NCBI GenBank assembly: GCA_938017825.1 | Contig: CALIJE010000062.1 | Location: 1 to 64,000 of the forward strand | DNA: 64,000 nt | Direction of reading: 5' to 3' | Source of the DNA: an uncultured Flavobacteriaceae bacterium | GTDB lineage: Bacteria; Bacteroidota; Bacteroidia; Flavobacteriales; Flavobacteriaceae | In this document: positions 1 to 10,325 of the stretch, piece by piece | Position numbering within the stretch: position 1 is the first letter of the stretch | Layout: each line of letters opens with the position of its first letter | Translations under genes and position numbers: made by a program | The notes under the pieces: model-generated | What the model saw: the letters and a program-made list of their open reading frames with translations, nothing else | What the model was told of the DNA's origin: nothing | Database searches by the model: none

Positions 1-600
1 CTCCCATCGGGATGCACCGCCACCGCAAACATCGACGTAGAGACCACAGACCAGGAAATCAGTGCCGAATTCGCCGTATCGAGCCAGGTCTTCACAGGGG
101 AAACGCTCCTCGCAGTCGATATCAGCTACCCACTGCCAGAACAACTCACATGGATACTGCCCGAACAGGCGACCGTCATAAACCAAAACCAGGACGAGGC
201 ACAGATCGTGTTCGACCAACCAGGAGAATACCAAATCGGTATCATAACCGCCAGAGGGGAATGTATCGCCGAACGCTATAAGACCATCATGGTAATAGAC
301 CCCGACAACAGCGTGCCAACGGACGATAAACAGAACGACCAGAACAAAATCACCGACTTCGTCGTGTTCCCAAACCCGACCTCGGGAAGGTTCAACGCAC
401 AGGTGCAACTCCCGGAAAGAGGAAACATCAGCATCAAAATATTCAGCTTCGCAAACAACGCATTGATCGACTCACATACGCAAAGGGGGGAAAGCCAGTA
501 CAACATCGAATTCGATATCACTAACACACCGCCCGGCGTATACGCGATCGTGCTCGAAACACCCTTCGGTGACCAACTCCAAAAAATTATCGTGAATTAG
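1..600 (+). CDS. C-terminal part of a T9SS-secreted protein with type A sorting domain (5' truncated by window edge)
   Basis: The frame is open from base 1 to the stop at 598-600, so this is the last 199 residues of a longer protein. The first ~95 residues look like a PKD/Ig-type beta domain (FDQPGEYQIGIITARG and a Cys pair typical of such repeats). The last ~80 residues form a type A sorting domain: FPNPTSGRF, then the conserved PPGVYAIVLET and a short basic end KIIVN. Such domains direct export by the type IX system and anchoring on the cell surface. Codon use is unlike the neighbours: codons end overwhelmingly in C or A (AAC, ATC, GAC, TTC, ACC, CCA) and T-ending codons are rare. The function of the missing N-terminal part cannot be told. 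Confidence 0.85.
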   Translation, partial: LPSGCTATANIDVETTDQEISAEFAVSSQVFTGETLLAVDISYPLPEQLTWILPEQATVINQNQDEAQIVFDQPGEYQIGIITARGECIAERYKTIMVIDPDNSVPTDDKQNDQNKITDFVVFPNPTSGRFNAQVQLPERGNISIKIFSFANNALIDSHTQRGESQYNIEFDITNTPPGVYAIVLETPFGDQLQKIIVN

Positions 601-618
601 AAATATCTATATTAGTGT

Positions 619-1155
619 ATGCGCATTCAATATAGCCGTACAAAAAATGGAGCAGAGTTGAGACAAGTACTCGCGCTACAGCAAAAGAACATGGCCAATG
701 TTCTATCTCCGAAAGAAGTATTGGAAGAAGGATTTATCACCATTGGCCATACGCTTGAAATTCTGGAAAAAATGAACAAAGCGTGCCCGCATGTCATTGC
801 CAAAGACAATGGTAAGGTTGTCGGCTATGCGCTGGTCATGTTACCCGATTTTAGAGATGAAATTCCCATGCTTCGCCCAATGTTCACAAGTGCGGACCTA
901 CTTCTACCCTGCAAAAAATATGTGGCAATGGGGCAAATTTGTATTGCTAAGTCACATCGAAAACAAGGCATCTTTAGAGGAATGTACCACTATTATCGTG
1001 CTCAACTAAGAAACGATTTCGACTGTCTTTTTACTGAAATAGCCAGCACCAATAAACGCTCGCTAGAAGCCCATATGGCCATAGGGTTCAAGGTCGTAAA
1101 ATCTCAAATTACGAATGGTGTTTCATGGGAGTTGGTGAATTGGGACTGGCATTAA
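619..1155 (+). CDS. GNAT-family N-acetyltransferase
   Basis: A 178-residue protein of the size of single-domain GNAT enzymes, which move an acetyl group from acetyl-CoA to an amine. The acetyl-CoA pyrophosphate-binding stretch is visible around residues 110-125 (ICIAKSHRKQGIFRGMY), preceded by a beta strand (VVGYALVML) and followed by LEAHMAIGFKVV, the usual C-terminal GNAT element. The ATG at 619 lies 19 bases after the stop of the T9SS gene. The substrate cannot be inferred. Its 3' end abuts a remnant of an HTH regulator, so this spot has been rearranged. Confidence 0.8.
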   Translation: MRIQYSRTKNGAELRQVLALQQKNMANVLSPKEVLEEGFITIGHTLEILEKMNKACPHVIAKDNGKVVGYALVMLPDFRDEIPMLRPMFTSADLLLPCKKYVAMGQICIAKSHRKQGIFRGMYHYYRAQLRNDFDCLFTEIASTNKRSLEAHMAIGFKVVKSQITNGVSWELVNWDWH

Positions 1156-1286
1156 ATATATCTCTTCTAAAGTCGGGCAAGGCCAAGGCTATTCGATTTT
1201 CAACCTTGGCTGCCATATGCCAGTCGCTAAAATGCCAATCTACAGATATTTTAGAGTTTGGAAATGATAAGCCAAATACTATCTAA
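1155..1286 (+). pseudogene. Remnant of an XRE/HTH_26-type transcriptional regulator (3' part only)
   Basis: Read in the frame of base 1155, the stretch after the acetyltransferase stop gives SLLKSGKAKAIRFSTLAAIC followed by QSLKCQSTDILEF and a stop at 1284-1286. That is the recognition-helix and C-terminal signature of small HTH_26 (Cro/C1-type) regulators, whose usual end is ...CQPGDLLEY. There is no start codon and the N-terminal helices are missing; the sequence upstream is acetyltransferase coding sequence in another frame. The last bases overlap the 3' end of the TonB receptor on the other strand. I read it as a truncated gene left by a deletion or insertion. Confidence 0.6.
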
Positions 1287-3099
1287 AAATATACGATAGT
1301 CCGAACATTACATTCGATCTAGGCATTGGTATACCATTCCCTTCAAAATATTCCGTATTGAAAATGTTGTTGGCTGTAACCGAAATTTCGAATGGCTGCA
1401 GATTGCAGGTTAAACTTGCATCAAGCACCCCATAAGACTCTCCTACAGCCCTTTCTGCATATTTGTACACAATACTTTGTCTTATATTCTTAAAAAACTG
1501 AGAGCGATAGGTAGCGGTTAAATGGTGTTTAAACGAGTTGATCGAATATCTTGAGAAATTTACGTTCAACAGTTTCACATCGTCTTCTATAAAGGCATAG
1601 GTCAATGCCAATTTTTGAGGATAATCATTAATCTTGAATTGGTAATCAGCGTTGGCCTCTAAGCCCTTGGTATTTAGGTTTCGAATATTTGTCGCCTGCC
1701 AAAGATCTTCCTCATTTTCCTTGACATAGTCAATGATTTTTTTCGAATCTCTATTAAAAAACGCCAGACCTGCATTAAAACTATTCCGCGAAAACTTCAC
1801 ACCTAATTCCTGAGCAATGGCCTCCTCTGGTTCTAGGTCGGCGTTTCCTAAGGTTACCGGATCACTATAAAACAAATCTGTATATGTAGGTATGCGGTAG
1901 GTATATCCAAGGTTACCATACATCTTTAGGTGGTCTCCCAAAGCATAGCCAATATCGATACCTGGAAAGGCGTGAAACTTAAAGTCCGAAAAATAATTTA
2001 CGGCAACACCAGGTGTAACGTCCAACTTTTCATCTAGCAATGCAAAGCGATGTTCCAAGAACAAGTTACTCATAAACCGATCTCGTTTTCCTAGATTATT
2101 ACTCGAAATATTAACTTTTGCCAAATCGACCCCAAAGCCTGAAACACCATATTTTGAAATGTAAGAAACATGAAAATCCGCGCCCACTTTATTGGTAATA
2201 TGAAGGTTTCTATAAAAACTGGGGTCTTCACGTCTCAATAGAAAAATATCCTCATGATGTCGCCAATATAATCTAGGCTTAAAAATAAAATTTCCCTTAT
2301 TGAGCTTGCTTTGAAAACTGATTAGGCCCGCCTCTGTTTCTTCATACTCGAAAAAAGTAGGATTGTTGGTATAAAAATTCTGCGCACCGAACTTTCGATC
2401 TGCAAAAGACGCGATCATATCAATAGGCAACTTCTTTTTGTTAAAGGTGCTTTTTACGAAATAATGCTGATTGTCGAAATCGGTATTCAAACGGTATCCT
2501 TCCGAAAGATTTCTTGAGACATGAATAAGATGATCGGAATTATTTAAACTGGTCCCCACATTTACCTCAAAACCCTTTCGGTTGTATGAGCCTGCATTTA
2601 TCCGTACAGCTGTAGTATTGGAAAAATTGGTCTTTGTAACGATATTTATGGCCCCTGTAAAGGCATTTTGACCAAAAACACGTGCTGCAGGACCTTTGAT
2701 AATCTCTATCCGCTCAATTACCGCGAGAGGAAGTGCCATGTTCATCGTATGGTGCCCAGTTTGGGAGTCCTCTAATTTAATACCATCTACCAATAACAGC
2801 GTTTGATCAAAACCACCACCTCTTATGTACAGATCGGCCTGGGTGCCATCTGTTCCTCTTCGTCTAATGTCTACCCCCGCGAACTGTTGTAGTACGTCTG
2901 CCATGTTCGTGGCCGCACTTTGCAAAATATCGTCTGACGATATTACCACAATGCTTCTAGAGTCTTGTGCAAAAGGCAAATCTATTCGTGCTGAAGTTAC
3001 TACAACCTCATCAAGAATATTTTCAGGTATTGAATCTTGGCCAAAACAGAATCCTGCTGCCAACATCGAAATCAATAACGTTTTTTTGATTGAACCCAT
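1279..3099 (-). CDS. TonB-dependent outer-membrane receptor, BtuB-like
   Basis: 606 residues. Residues 1-20 are a signal peptide ending FCFGQ. A TonB-box-like EVVVTSAR follows at ~31. The plug domain spans ~40-160, with DVLQQFAGVDIRRRGTDGTQ, the RGGGFDQTLLLVDGIKL segment and IEIIKGPAARVFGQNAFTGA. The rest is a 22-strand-type barrel ending in an aromatic-rich strand (FGLSYIFR). It imports a ligand across the outer membrane with TonB energy. The short architecture without a carboxypeptidase-regulatory domain resembles the BtuB/siderophore class, but no cobalamin riboswitch is visible upstream, so the ligand is unknown. Confidence 0.85.
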   Translation of the reverse strand: MGSIKKTLLISMLAAGFCFGQDSIPENILDEVVVTSARIDLPFAQDSRSIVVISSDDILQSAATNMADVLQQFAGVDIRRRGTDGTQADLYIRGGGFDQTLLLVDGIKLEDSQTGHHTMNMALPLAVIERIEIIKGPAARVFGQNAFTGAINIVTKTNFSNTTAVRINAGSYNRKGFEVNVGTSLNNSDHLIHVSRNLSEGYRLNTDFDNQHYFVKSTFNKKKLPIDMIASFADRKFGAQNFYTNNPTFFEYEETEAGLISFQSKLNKGNFIFKPRLYWRHHEDIFLLRREDPSFYRNLHITNKVGADFHVSYISKYGVSGFGVDLAKVNISSNNLGKRDRFMSNLFLEHRFALLDEKLDVTPGVAVNYFSDFKFHAFPGIDIGYALGDHLKMYGNLGYTYRIPTYTDLFYSDPVTLGNADLEPEEAIAQELGVKFSRNSFNAGLAFFNRDSKKIIDYVKENEEDLWQATNIRNLNTKGLEANADYQFKINDYPQKLALTYAFIEDDVKLLNVNFSRYSINSFKHHLTATYRSQFFKNIRQSIVYKYAERAVGESYGVLDASLTCNLQPFEISVTANNIFNTEYFEGNGIPMPRSNVMFGLSYIFR

Positions 3100-3300
3100 G
3101 TCTTTGATTTAAGCCGCTAAAAATAGTAATTCGACATTTTTGACGAAAAGGTATTGTCATAAACTTTCTATTTATGAAAATGAGAAATCCAATCGGTTAA
3201 TTTTATTTCAATTTTGCGATCTTTTAACTATTTCCATATGAATTTTTCAATTCGGCAATTCGAGTAAAAGGTCTGCCCTCTTTTGGGTAATGGTGCCAAC

Positions 3301-3334
3301 AAAAAGAGCTATCCGAATGGTTTCGAATAGCTCT
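3301..3334 (-). terminator. Rho-independent terminator of the atpDC unit
   Basis: A 13-bp stem (3305-3317 with 3322-3334, one mismatch) with a 4-base loop is followed on the minus strand by a run of T (the A's at 3301-3305). It lies 25 bases beyond the atpC stop. Confidence 0.8.
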
Positions 3335-3358
3335 AATCAAATTCATTGTAATTCTTAG

Positions 3359-3637
3359 CTAATCTGCCAATATGATAAGTTTGTTGTCTTTCATTTCGAC
3401 GGTACCGCTAGAAATTGGCAAAACAGTTTTCCCGTCCGAATCTGTGCTAAACTTATCGGCATGTGCTTCATCAATAGTAGTTGCACCATCTACCCTAACG
3501 TCACCTGCCTGAAGCAAAGAGACAATAGGTGCGTGATCTTTGAACATCTGAAACTCTCCATTAATTCCGGGCACTGTTACCGAGGTAACTTCTCCGGCGA
3601 ACAAAGTTGCTTCTGGTGATACGATTTCTAAATACAT
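3359..3637 (-). CDS. atpC: F-type ATP synthase epsilon subunit (short form)
   Basis: 92 residues beginning MYLEIVSPEATLFAGEV, the beta-sandwich of the epsilon subunit, with GEFQMFKDHAPIVSLLQAGDV at ~30-50. It is part of the F1 central stalk and tunes ATP hydrolysis. Only the N-terminal beta domain is present; the C-terminal helical hairpin of the ~135-residue form is absent, as is common in Bacteroidota. It lies 42 bases downstream of atpD and is presumably co-transcribed. The rest of the ATP synthase operon is not in the window. Confidence 0.95.
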   Translation of the reverse strand: MYLEIVSPEATLFAGEVTSVTVPGINGEFQMFKDHAPIVSLLQAGDVRVDGATTIDEAHADKFSTDSDGKTVLPISSGTVEMKDNKLIILAD

Positions 3638-3679
3638 TTAGTGCGAATTAGGGAATTTTCAATAGTTGCATGAATTGCC

Positions 3680-5227
<1,548 letters not shown>

Positions 5228-5254
5228 CTATAAATACGGCTGTTTTTCAGGCTG

Positions 5255-5262
5255 CAAAGATA
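5255..5262 (-). promoter_or_regulatory. Candidate flavobacterial -7 element for atpDC
   Basis: The minus strand reads TATCTTTG, a match to the Bacteroidota sigma-A -7 consensus TAnnTTTG, about 67 bases upstream of the atpD start. No clear TTG is seen 17-23 bases further upstream, so this rests on the -7 motif and position alone. Confidence 0.45.
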
Positions 5263-5311
5263 GGTTATAACATTCTAAAAATGAATTGTTTTTTTCTTTT
5301 TTTGAACAATG

Positions 5312-5342
5312 AAAAAAGGCACCCGATAAAGGTGCCTTTTTT
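5312..5342 (-). terminator. Terminator of the TonB receptor gene at 5363-8116
   Basis: A perfect 12-bp inverted repeat (5312-5323 and 5331-5342) with a 7-base loop has A's on the left arm and T's on the right, so it can act in both directions. It lies 21 bases past the receptor stop. Confidence 0.85.
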
Positions 5343-5362
5343 ACGTTATAATGCATTGTTAT

Positions 5363-8116
5363 TTATGGGTTAACCGTCCAGGATACATAATAAATAGAAC
5401 CTACTAGGCCTGTACCCACGGCTGTGAAATATTCGTTACCCAACAAATTTGATCCACCGGCCTTAATGACCGATTTAATCGAGGGAATCGAATAATTGAT
5501 TTGAGCATCTAATACACTGAAGGAGGGAATGGGCCCATCTTGAAAAGTAGATTGCCACTCATAATCATCACTCCAGCGATAGTTGATATTAAATCCGAAG
5601 TTTTTGAACAACTCCGTATTTCCGAATGATGCCTTTACCCTATGTTTCGGAGTATTAAAGTTGGTTCTGAAATCTGGGAAAGCCGCTTGGTTGAAATCAA
5701 GTTCTGCGAAGGTATAATTCACTCCAATATCAAAATTACCCAAAATTTTCGCATCGATTCCAGCGGTTGCACCGTATGAACTTATTGGTACACTTGAATT
5801 GGTATAGGTTTGATATGCTTGAAAATCTCCATTTTGCAATGCCAATAAAGACAAAGCCCCATCACCGGCAGTGCCATAAAAGGGCACCAATACGGTTTGG
5901 TTCGAAATGAAATTATTATAATCATTATAGTAGCCACTTATATCGATGGCAACTTTTCCTAGTCGACCTCTATATCCTGCTTCGAACGCTGTAATTTCTT
6001 CCGGCTTTACCAATCCTATATCTGCAGGGGCAGGAGCGCCTACGGATACAGAACTTAAGGTATACGAATTTTCGTAAGCGGCACGACCAACTATGGTCGC
6101 CGTAGTCTGCCCCGTTACGGCTTGCCCACCTGCACTGATATCATAGGTTCGCACATCCCTGTCTAAGTTATCAGGTGCCGAACCGACCAAAATCGCCCTA
6201 CCGGCATTTAGGCCAATAAATAAATCCTGCGTCGTCGGGTTTCTAAAACCTTTTTGTACAGATGCCCGAAGATTATGATTTCTGTTTTCCCCTAAGGTAT
6301 ATACTAAAGATGCTCTAGGTGAAAAGAAGCCATCAAAAAACTCATTTTTGTCGTAACGACCAGAAACCGTGTATTTTAATCTTTCATCAAATATTTTGCC
6401 CTGCAATTGTGAATAAATACCGTATTCGTCATACTTGATAGGCCCATCTGTATCGGTAAAAATAGTGCCTCCTGAATTTAGTTCATAGCGCCTGTAAGAA
6501 CCTCCAACTTGTAAATCGACCGCATCATTCAATAAATGGCTGAAGTTATAATTGGCATCTGCATGACGTAACTTAGTGTTGTCAATAAATTTTGCGCCGG
6601 TATTCAAATCTCCGTCGTTTATTACTTGATTAAAGGCTGTATTAAATTCTGATGTTCCAGGAATTAGTCTACCCTGGTCAGCAGCAGCCCTTGCCGCGGC
6701 ATGAGCAGTAGCGTCATCTGCAAGAACTCCTGTACCCACACCTAACTTTGCTCCTATAAAGGTTGCGGCATAATCCCCGAACCAGGCCAGGTCTGATTTC
6801 CAAGCACGGTTCACATTAATCGCAGCAAATCTGGTATCATAAGAATTTCCTGAATTTTCAATATTGGTATATCCTCTCAAAAAGAAATTTTTGTTGCGCA
6901 ATTCCAACTTATGCTGTTGGAAAATAAAGTTCTTTATCGAGTACCTATTGGCCCCTTGATAGATGGTATTACCCCGACCGATACGGCCATTATAAACAAA
7001 CTCTAAATCATTATCCTTTATTGGCTTATAGTGCACAGAACCATCGAATTTTACACTCTGCGCATCGTAATTGGCGATATCGTTCTCATTATACCCCGTC
7101 CTAGATACGAATGCAGAACCTACAGTACCTGAAGGCAACCCGCCCAACAAATCAAAATTCAGGGTTGTTCCTACTTCGTCACCATAAACATTAAGCCCAT
7201 CGTAAGCTGGATCCACACGGGTTCTGGCAGGGTTGTTAAAATCTATAGTATTTGTTGCATGCCAATCCTCACCCTGCATATATGAGAAGTTCGCCTTGAT
7301 CGCGAATTGATCACTAAAGGCGTGCGCCCCTCTAATGCCTAAATCATAATAATTGTTATTGCCCGCTGCCTCTTGGGAAGTAATCCCAGTTTTTGCGTAG
7401 GCGCTGATTCCTTGATAGTCAAAAGGGTTCTTACTTGTCATAAACAGGATACCGTTAAAGGCTCCTGCACCATAAAGTGCCGAAGAGGCTCCGGGAAGAA
7501 TCTCTACACTGTTCACTTCTAATTCTGACATACCAACCAGGTTACCCAATACGAAATTTAGACCAGGTGCAGAGTTGTCCATGCCGTCTACCAACTGCAT
7601 GAATCGTACGTTCGCAAAAGTTGCAAAACCTCTTGTATTTATAGACTGAAAGGTTAAACTGTTGGTGTTGATATCTACCCCTTTCAAATTTTGAAGGCCG
7701 CCATAGAAAGATTCCGACGTGGTATTTTTTATTTCCTTAATTCCAAAACGTTCAACCGAAACAGGAGATTCGAAAATTCTTTCGGGGGTTCTCGAAGCTG
7801 AGATAACCACCTCGTCCAAAAAGGTCTGTGCCGACGTAATCGTAATGTTAAGTACTTGATTGTTTTCAGTAACCTCGGCCGCTCCATCGCTATAACCAAT
7901 ACTTGTTATTTTCAATTGAAAAGGAGGTGCTGTATCTGTTGTCAGTGTAAAATTGCCATCAAAATCGGTTACTGCACCTTCTGCCTTGCCAACAATAATT
8001 AAATTGGCACCAGGTACTGGTTCGCTATTTTCATCAACAACTTTTCCTGTTACCGTGGTTTGTGCAAAACCAATTGCACCAAACAACAGGAGGGATATAA
8101 ACAGTAATGTTCTCAT
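5363..8116 (-). CDS. TonB-dependent receptor with carboxypeptidase-regulatory-like N-terminal domain
   Basis: 917 residues. Signal peptide 1-19 (MRTLLFISLLLFGAIGFAQ). A CarboxypepD_reg-like domain at ~20-105 (TVTGKVVDENSEPVPGANL and GAVTDFDGNFTL) is followed by a TonB-box-like DEVVISASRTPER, a plug (~115-235; VNSVEILPGASSALYGAGAF), then the barrel. It differs from the SusC class in plug motifs and has no SusD-like partner beside it, so it is better called a general receptor. Ligand unknown. It appears monocistronic, with its own terminator. Confidence 0.88.
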   Translation of the reverse strand: MRTLLFISLLLFGAIGFAQTTVTGKVVDENSEPVPGANLIIVGKAEGAVTDFDGNFTLTTDTAPPFQLKITSIGYSDGAAEVTENNQVLNITITSAQTFLDEVVISASRTPERIFESPVSVERFGIKEIKNTTSESFYGGLQNLKGVDINTNSLTFQSINTRGFATFANVRFMQLVDGMDNSAPGLNFVLGNLVGMSELEVNSVEILPGASSALYGAGAFNGILFMTSKNPFDYQGISAYAKTGITSQEAAGNNNYYDLGIRGAHAFSDQFAIKANFSYMQGEDWHATNTIDFNNPARTRVDPAYDGLNVYGDEVGTTLNFDLLGGLPSGTVGSAFVSRTGYNENDIANYDAQSVKFDGSVHYKPIKDNDLEFVYNGRIGRGNTIYQGANRYSIKNFIFQQHKLELRNKNFFLRGYTNIENSGNSYDTRFAAINVNRAWKSDLAWFGDYAATFIGAKLGVGTGVLADDATAHAAARAAADQGRLIPGTSEFNTAFNQVINDGDLNTGAKFIDNTKLRHADANYNFSHLLNDAVDLQVGGSYRRYELNSGGTIFTDTDGPIKYDEYGIYSQLQGKIFDERLKYTVSGRYDKNEFFDGFFSPRASLVYTLGENRNHNLRASVQKGFRNPTTQDLFIGLNAGRAILVGSAPDNLDRDVRTYDISAGGQAVTGQTTATIVGRAAYENSYTLSSVSVGAPAPADIGLVKPEEITAFEAGYRGRLGKVAIDISGYYNDYNNFISNQTVLVPFYGTAGDGALSLLALQNGDFQAYQTYTNSSVPISSYGATAGIDAKILGNFDIGVNYTFAELDFNQAAFPDFRTNFNTPKHRVKASFGNTELFKNFGFNINYRWSDDYEWQSTFQDGPIPSFSVLDAQINYSIPSIKSVIKAGGSNLLGNEYFTAVGTGLVGSIYYVSWTVNP

Positions 8117-8272
8117 AATTTAGTTCGAGTTAGATTAGTTAAGAAAGTTACTAAGTCACTGGCAAGATACCGAATTTTTTAAATGCATAATCATAAATTA
8201 AAAGAAAGTATGCATGCATAGTATTTTTTTGACAAAAAAAGCTGGCCAAAATCGATATATCCGCAAAATCGA

Positions 8273-8304
8273 ACAAAAAAAGGCTGCGATAGATAACGCA
8301 GCCT
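8273..8304 (-). terminator. Terminator of glmS
   Basis: An 8-bp GC-rich stem (8281-8288 with 8297-8304) with an 8-base loop is followed on the minus strand by seven or more T's (A's at 8274-8280). It lies ~25 bases after the glmS stop. Confidence 0.85.
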
Positions 8305-8328
8305 CTCAATAAGAATATGTCTTTAGCT

Positions 8329-10176
8329 TTATTCGACCGTAACCGATTTTGCCAGGTTCCGCGGTTGGTCAACATTACAATCTCGCATTACTGCAATATG
8401 GTATGACAACAGCTGTAACGGAATCGTAGTAAGTAAAGGGGTAAGACTTTCAATTGTTTCAGGTACCTCAACTACATGATCGGCCAAATCCTTTACCTGT
8501 TTGTCACCTTCGGTGACAATGGCGATTATTTTTCCGGAGCGCGACTTTATTTCTTGAATATTGCTCACTACCTTTTCATAATGCCCTTTTTTAGTTGCAA
8601 TTACGATTACCGGCATTTGTTCATCTATCAAAGCAATGGGACCGTGCTTCATCTCGGCCGCGGGATACCCTTCTGCATGTATATAGCTAATTTCCTTGAG
8701 CTTGAGAGCGCCCTCTAAGGCGACGGGGAAATTATACCCTCTTCCTAGATAGAGACAATTCGTAGAATCTTTGTAAACATCCGCAATAATCTCAATTAAC
8801 GGATTAGATTCCAATGCTTTTTCAACTTTCCCAGGAATATTCTCTAGTTCAGACAAGTATTCATGAAATTCTGTTTTGGAGAGCTTACCTTTTTCCTTTG
8901 CCAACTTCAGTGCAATCAAGGTCAGCACTGTAATTTGGGTAGTAAAGGCCTTTGTCGAAGCTACTCCGATCTCTGGCCCCGCATGGGTATATGCCCCTGC
9001 ATGTGTTTCACGGGCTATAGACGATCCTACCACGTTACAAACACCAAATACAAATGCCCCTTTTTCCTTAGCTAGTTTAATTGCAGCAAGGGTATCGGCG
9101 GTTTCACCAGATTGGGAAATTGCTATTAATACATCCTTATCCGTAATTACCGGATTTCTATAACGAAACTCAGAAGCATATTCGACCTCAACCGGAATCC
9201 TGGCCAAATTCTCAAAAATATACTCAGCCACTAGCCCGGCATGCCATGAGGTGCCACAAGCTACAATCACAATACGATTTGCATTTGTGAATTTCTCCAA
9301 ATGTTGATCGATACCGGCCATTTTAATAATGCCTTTATCTGCCAACAATCGACCTCGATATGTATCTAGTATCGCCCTAGGCTGCTCATATATTTCCTTG
9401 AGCATAAAATGGTCGTAACCCCCTTTCTCAATTTCCTCCAAATTCATTTGGAGTTCCATTATATTCGGATAGGCGATAGCGTCGTCCTTAATCTTTCTCA
9501 ATTTAATTTCCTTACCCAAACGAACGATAGCCATTTCCTCATCTTCAAGGTAAACGGCATTGTTCGTAAACTCTATAAACGGGGAAGCATCCGATGCGAT
9601 GAAAAATTCATCATCTCCAACACCAATGGCAAGAGGACTGCCCAGTTTCGCTACAACGATTTCATCGGGCTTTTTCCGATCAAATACTGCAATGGCATAA
9701 GCGCCTACAACTTGGTTCAACGCAATCTGTACCGCCTTGCCTAGTTTCACATCCTCGGTCTTTTGAACTTCCTCGATAAGATTTACCAATACTTCTGTAT
9801 CTGTATCGGAACTAAACGAATAGCCCCGCTTTATCAATTCTTTTTTAATTGACTCGTAGTTTTCGATAATACCGTTGTGAATAATAACAAGGTTCCCGGA
9901 ATTCGAATAGTGGGGATGTGAATTCACGTCATTAGGCACCCCGTGGGTTGCCCATCGTGTATGTCCTATTCCCAGATTTCCATTGAGTGAAATTGAGCTT
10001 TCGGCCTTTCCTTTTAATTCTTCGACCTTGCCCTTTGTCTTAGCGAGGTTAATATCGGTACCATCATACAAGGCAACCCCTGCACTATCGTAGCCACGAT
10101 ATTCTAATCGTTGTAATCCCTTTATAATAATTGGATAGGCATCTCTATGACCTATATAACCAACAATACCGCACAT
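8329..10176 (-). CDS. glmS: Glutamine--fructose-6-phosphate aminotransferase (isomerizing)
   Basis: 615 residues, the usual GlmS length. It makes glucosamine-6-phosphate from fructose-6-phosphate and glutamine, the first step to UDP-GlcNAc for peptidoglycan and lipopolysaccharide. The N-terminal glutaminase domain begins MCGIVGYIGHRDAYP with nucleophile Cys2, then RLEYRGYDSAGVAL and GHTRWATHG. Two SIS sugar-isomerase domains follow (~290-425 and ~465-600; VACGTSWHAG, SQSGETADT, STKAFTTQ). The C-terminus NLAKSVTVE is the conserved end that closes the active site. No glmS ribozyme was recognised upstream, as expected outside Firmicutes. Confidence 0.97.
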   Translation of the reverse strand: MCGIVGYIGHRDAYPIIIKGLQRLEYRGYDSAGVALYDGTDINLAKTKGKVEELKGKAESSISLNGNLGIGHTRWATHGVPNDVNSHPHYSNSGNLVIIHNGIIENYESIKKELIKRGYSFSSDTDTEVLVNLIEEVQKTEDVKLGKAVQIALNQVVGAYAIAVFDRKKPDEIVVAKLGSPLAIGVGDDEFFIASDASPFIEFTNNAVYLEDEEMAIVRLGKEIKLRKIKDDAIAYPNIMELQMNLEEIEKGGYDHFMLKEIYEQPRAILDTYRGRLLADKGIIKMAGIDQHLEKFTNANRIVIVACGTSWHAGLVAEYIFENLARIPVEVEYASEFRYRNPVITDKDVLIAISQSGETADTLAAIKLAKEKGAFVFGVCNVVGSSIARETHAGAYTHAGPEIGVASTKAFTTQITVLTLIALKLAKEKGKLSKTEFHEYLSELENIPGKVEKALESNPLIEIIADVYKDSTNCLYLGRGYNFPVALEGALKLKEISYIHAEGYPAAEMKHGPIALIDEQMPVIVIATKKGHYEKVVSNIQEIKSRSGKIIAIVTEGDKQVKDLADHVVEVPETIESLTPLLTTIPLQLLSYHIAVMRDCNVDQPRNLAKSVTVE

Positions 10177-10208
10177 AAATTCTATTTTTAGTAAGTATCA
10201 ATTCGTTG

Positions 10209-10216
10209 CAAAAGTA
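10209..10216 (-). promoter_or_regulatory. Candidate -7 element for glmS
   Basis: The minus strand reads TACTTTTG, fitting TAnnTTTG, about 33 bases upstream of the glmS start. No good -33 TTG is visible. Confidence 0.4.
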
Positions 10217-10293
10217 TATCAATCTATAAATTCTTGGATATACTAATAACTATACAACGCACAATTAGAGCAAGTGGTATATTGGAGTAAAAT

Positions 10294-10320
10294 AAAAAAA
10301 GGGTCAATTTGAAAATTGAC
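10294..10320 (-). terminator. Terminator downstream of the DUF4270 gene
   Basis: An 8-bp inverted repeat (10303-10310 with 10313-10320) next to a long A run at 10294-10300 forms a hairpin and T-tract on the minus strand, a few bases past the DUF4270 stop. Confidence 0.65.
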
Positions 10321-10325
10321 GTAAT

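Noticed and set aside
3100-3300. Possible cobalamin riboswitch upstream of the BtuB-like receptor
   Set aside because: No B12-box or conserved core could be found in the ~200 bases before the start.
8151-8375. 74-residue minus-strand frame across the glmS 3' end
   Set aside because: It overlaps the glmS terminator and coding end, has no start context and reads as translated AT-rich spacer.
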